This document shows, piece by piece, positions 22,582 to 23,147 of a DNA stretch of 23,147 bases. A program made the position numbers and the translations under genes. The stretch covers positions 1 to 23,147 of the forward strand of contig JALQUQ010000003.1 in NCBI GenBank assembly GCA_023263735.1, written 5' to 3'. The notes below the pieces were generated by a model. The model saw only the letters and a program-made list of their open reading frames with translations. It searched no databases and had not been told where the DNA came from. This DNA is from Paracoccaceae bacterium (GTDB lineage: Bacteria > Pseudomonadota > Alphaproteobacteria > Rhodobacterales > Rhodobacteraceae). Each line of letters starts with the position of its first letter. Positions within the stretch are counted from its first letter, which is position 1.

Positions 22582-23083
22582 ATGCGACAGACCCTGACCC
22601 AGATTTACGAAGCCCGCGTCGCCGAGGGTAAACTGCGCCCCGATCCGGCGCAGCATGCCGTCTTGCCAGCCTTGGAATCCCTCCGCCTTTGGGTGGAAGA
22701 AAATGCCAACCGCAAGACCGGCCTATTCGCGGGTCTTTTTGCGCGCCCCACGCTGCCGCCCAAGGGGCTGTATCTGTGGGGCGGGGTTGGTCGTGGGAAA
22801 TCCATGGTGATGGATTTGTTCTGCGAAGCCACCGACACGCCGAAAAAGCGCCGGGTCCATTTCCACGCATTCATGCAGGAAATCCACAAGGGCCTGCACG
22901 CGGCGCGGCGCGACAATATCGAAGACGCGCTGGGACCAGTGGCCGACCGGGTCATCCGCGATACCAAATTGCTGGCCTTTGATGAGATACAGATCATCGA
23001 CATTACCGATGCGATGCTGGTGGGGCGGCTGTTTCAAAAGCTGTTCGAGGCCGGTGTGGTGATTGTCACCACGTCGAACCGGG
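22582..23083 (+). CDS. zapE: ZapE/AFG1-family ATPase, N-terminal part, broken at about residue 167
   Basis: Residues 1-167 match the start of the ZapE/AFG1 (LACE1) AAA-like ATPases, which in bacteria bind the Z-ring in division under some conditions and in mitochondria act on respiratory proteins. Visible features are the Walker A motif LWGGVGRGKSMVMDLF (about 74-89), VHFHAFMQEIHKGLH, the Walker B LLAFDEIQIIDITDAMLVGRLFQKLFE and the VVIVTTSNR sensor region. The family normally continues with a PDDLYK-like motif and another 170-200 residues. Here the frame continues after TTSNR only as DLRQVLQ to a TGA at 23104-23106. None of the three frames restores the motif. The break is at or near a GATC at 23083-23086, beyond which composition changes. 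I read this as a truncated gene at a chimeric junction, not a natural short protein. Confidence 0.85.
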
Positions 23084-23128
23084 ATCTTCGCCAAGTGCTG
23101 CAATGATTTCTGAGTATGATTTTTCCAT
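23081..23128 (-). CDS. Possible N-terminus of a GTP cyclohydrolase I gene, joined to zapE
   Basis: On the reverse strand an ATG at 23128 has AGAGGAAA well placed upstream and encodes MEKSYSEIIAALGEDP before the frame runs into zapE DNA at 23081 and stops at TGA (23068-23066). The segment resembles the start of FolE, where an I-x-x-x-x-G-E-D-P element precedes (E/D)REGL. FolE makes dihydroneopterin triphosphate for folate, or for queuosine synthesis. Only 16 residues can be judged, so identity is tentative. The segment between 23087 and 23128 is about 38 percent G+C, well below the rest of the window. The start region looks intact and the gene would continue leftward if the junction were not there. 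Confidence 0.4.
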
Positions 23129-23147
23129 CACTCTTTCCTCTCGAGGG
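23081..23147. other. Probable chimeric or rearranged right end
   Basis: At 23081-23086 (GGGATC) the zapE reading frame loses its family pattern, and the remaining 60-odd bases are A+T-richer and read on the opposite strand as a different gene start. The junction contains a GATC. GGATC could belong to both parents: NRDP in zapE would be spelled with GGGATCC, and GEDP in the other gene, reversed, with GGATCTTC. This fits end-joining at a GATC site, microhomology joining, or an assembly misjoin, and cannot be settled from this sequence. Confidence 0.55.

Noticed and set aside
23087..23147. Terminal inverted repeat of an insertion sequence at the right end
   Set aside because: The A+T-richer tail was first taken for an IS end, but no recognised terminal repeat or transposase is visible, and the reverse strand reads better as a gene start with a ribosome-binding site.

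Overview
The window looks like about 23 kb of chromosome from an alphaproteobacterium, most likely Rhodobacterales (Rhodobacteraceae/Roseobacter group). The basis is high G+C with strong GC-ending codon use, a Rhodobacterales-style flagellar block (fliL and motA genes divergent from fliF-fliH-like-fliN-fliP), a CtrA-type box between the two arms, a TIGR02302/DUF4175 membrane protein beside lysA, and the DUF1674 tail. The taxonomic call is an inference from gene content. No rRNA, tRNA, CRISPR array or intact mobile element is visible, and no gene-free stretch exceeds about 135 bases.

Layout, left to right. (1) 1-2451, housekeeping: the N-terminal part of rsmB (leaving the left edge), a DUF1674/SDHAF4-like protein, and 6-phosphogluconate dehydrogenase (gnd) with an operator-like site in its leader. 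(2) 2491-10298, flagellar: the minus arm reads fliL, a small membrane coiled-coil protein, a MotE-like protein, motA and a large uncharacterised periplasmic protein. The plus arm reads fliF, fliH-like, fliN, fliP. Overlapping or abutting genes indicate tight operons. The 117-base divergent gap holds a CTAA-N7-TTAA site. No motB, fliG or fliI is present. (3) 10316-17337, amino acid and envelope genes: a secreted TlpA-like thioredoxin divergent from argH, a 39-residue lipoprotein resembling LptM/LppL, a reverse-strand quinone oxidoreductase, lysA, and a TIGR02302/DUF4175 membrane protein. (4) 17334-22530, a compact sugar-acid locus: an IclR-type regulator divergent from dgoK-dgoA-SMP-30 lactonase-GH42 beta-galactosidase, with a consensus-like promoter and a perfect inverted repeat in the divergent gap and a strong hairpin after the last gene. 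(5) 22582-23147: the start of a ZapE/AFG1-type ATPase gene that is cut at a GATC and joined to A+T-richer DNA reading on the other strand like the start of a GTP cyclohydrolase I gene.

How the genes fit together. The flagellar block supplies the MS ring (FliF), C-ring part (FliN), export gate (FliP), an export-ATPase partner (FliH-like), the stator protein MotA and stator accessories (FliL, MotE-like). The sugar locus would release galactose from beta-galactosides, hydrolyse galactonolactone, phosphorylate 2-keto-3-deoxygalactonate and cleave it to pyruvate and glyceraldehyde 3-phosphate. Galactose dehydrogenase, galactonate dehydratase and a transporter must be encoded elsewhere. argH, lipoprotein and lysA keep an arrangement widespread in Proteobacteria, here interrupted by the quinone oxidoreductase.

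The points most worth a second look are the stator-accessory module around motA with its 724-residue periplasmic protein, the IclR operator candidate, the CtrA-type box, the LptM-like micro-gene, and the probable chimeric right end.
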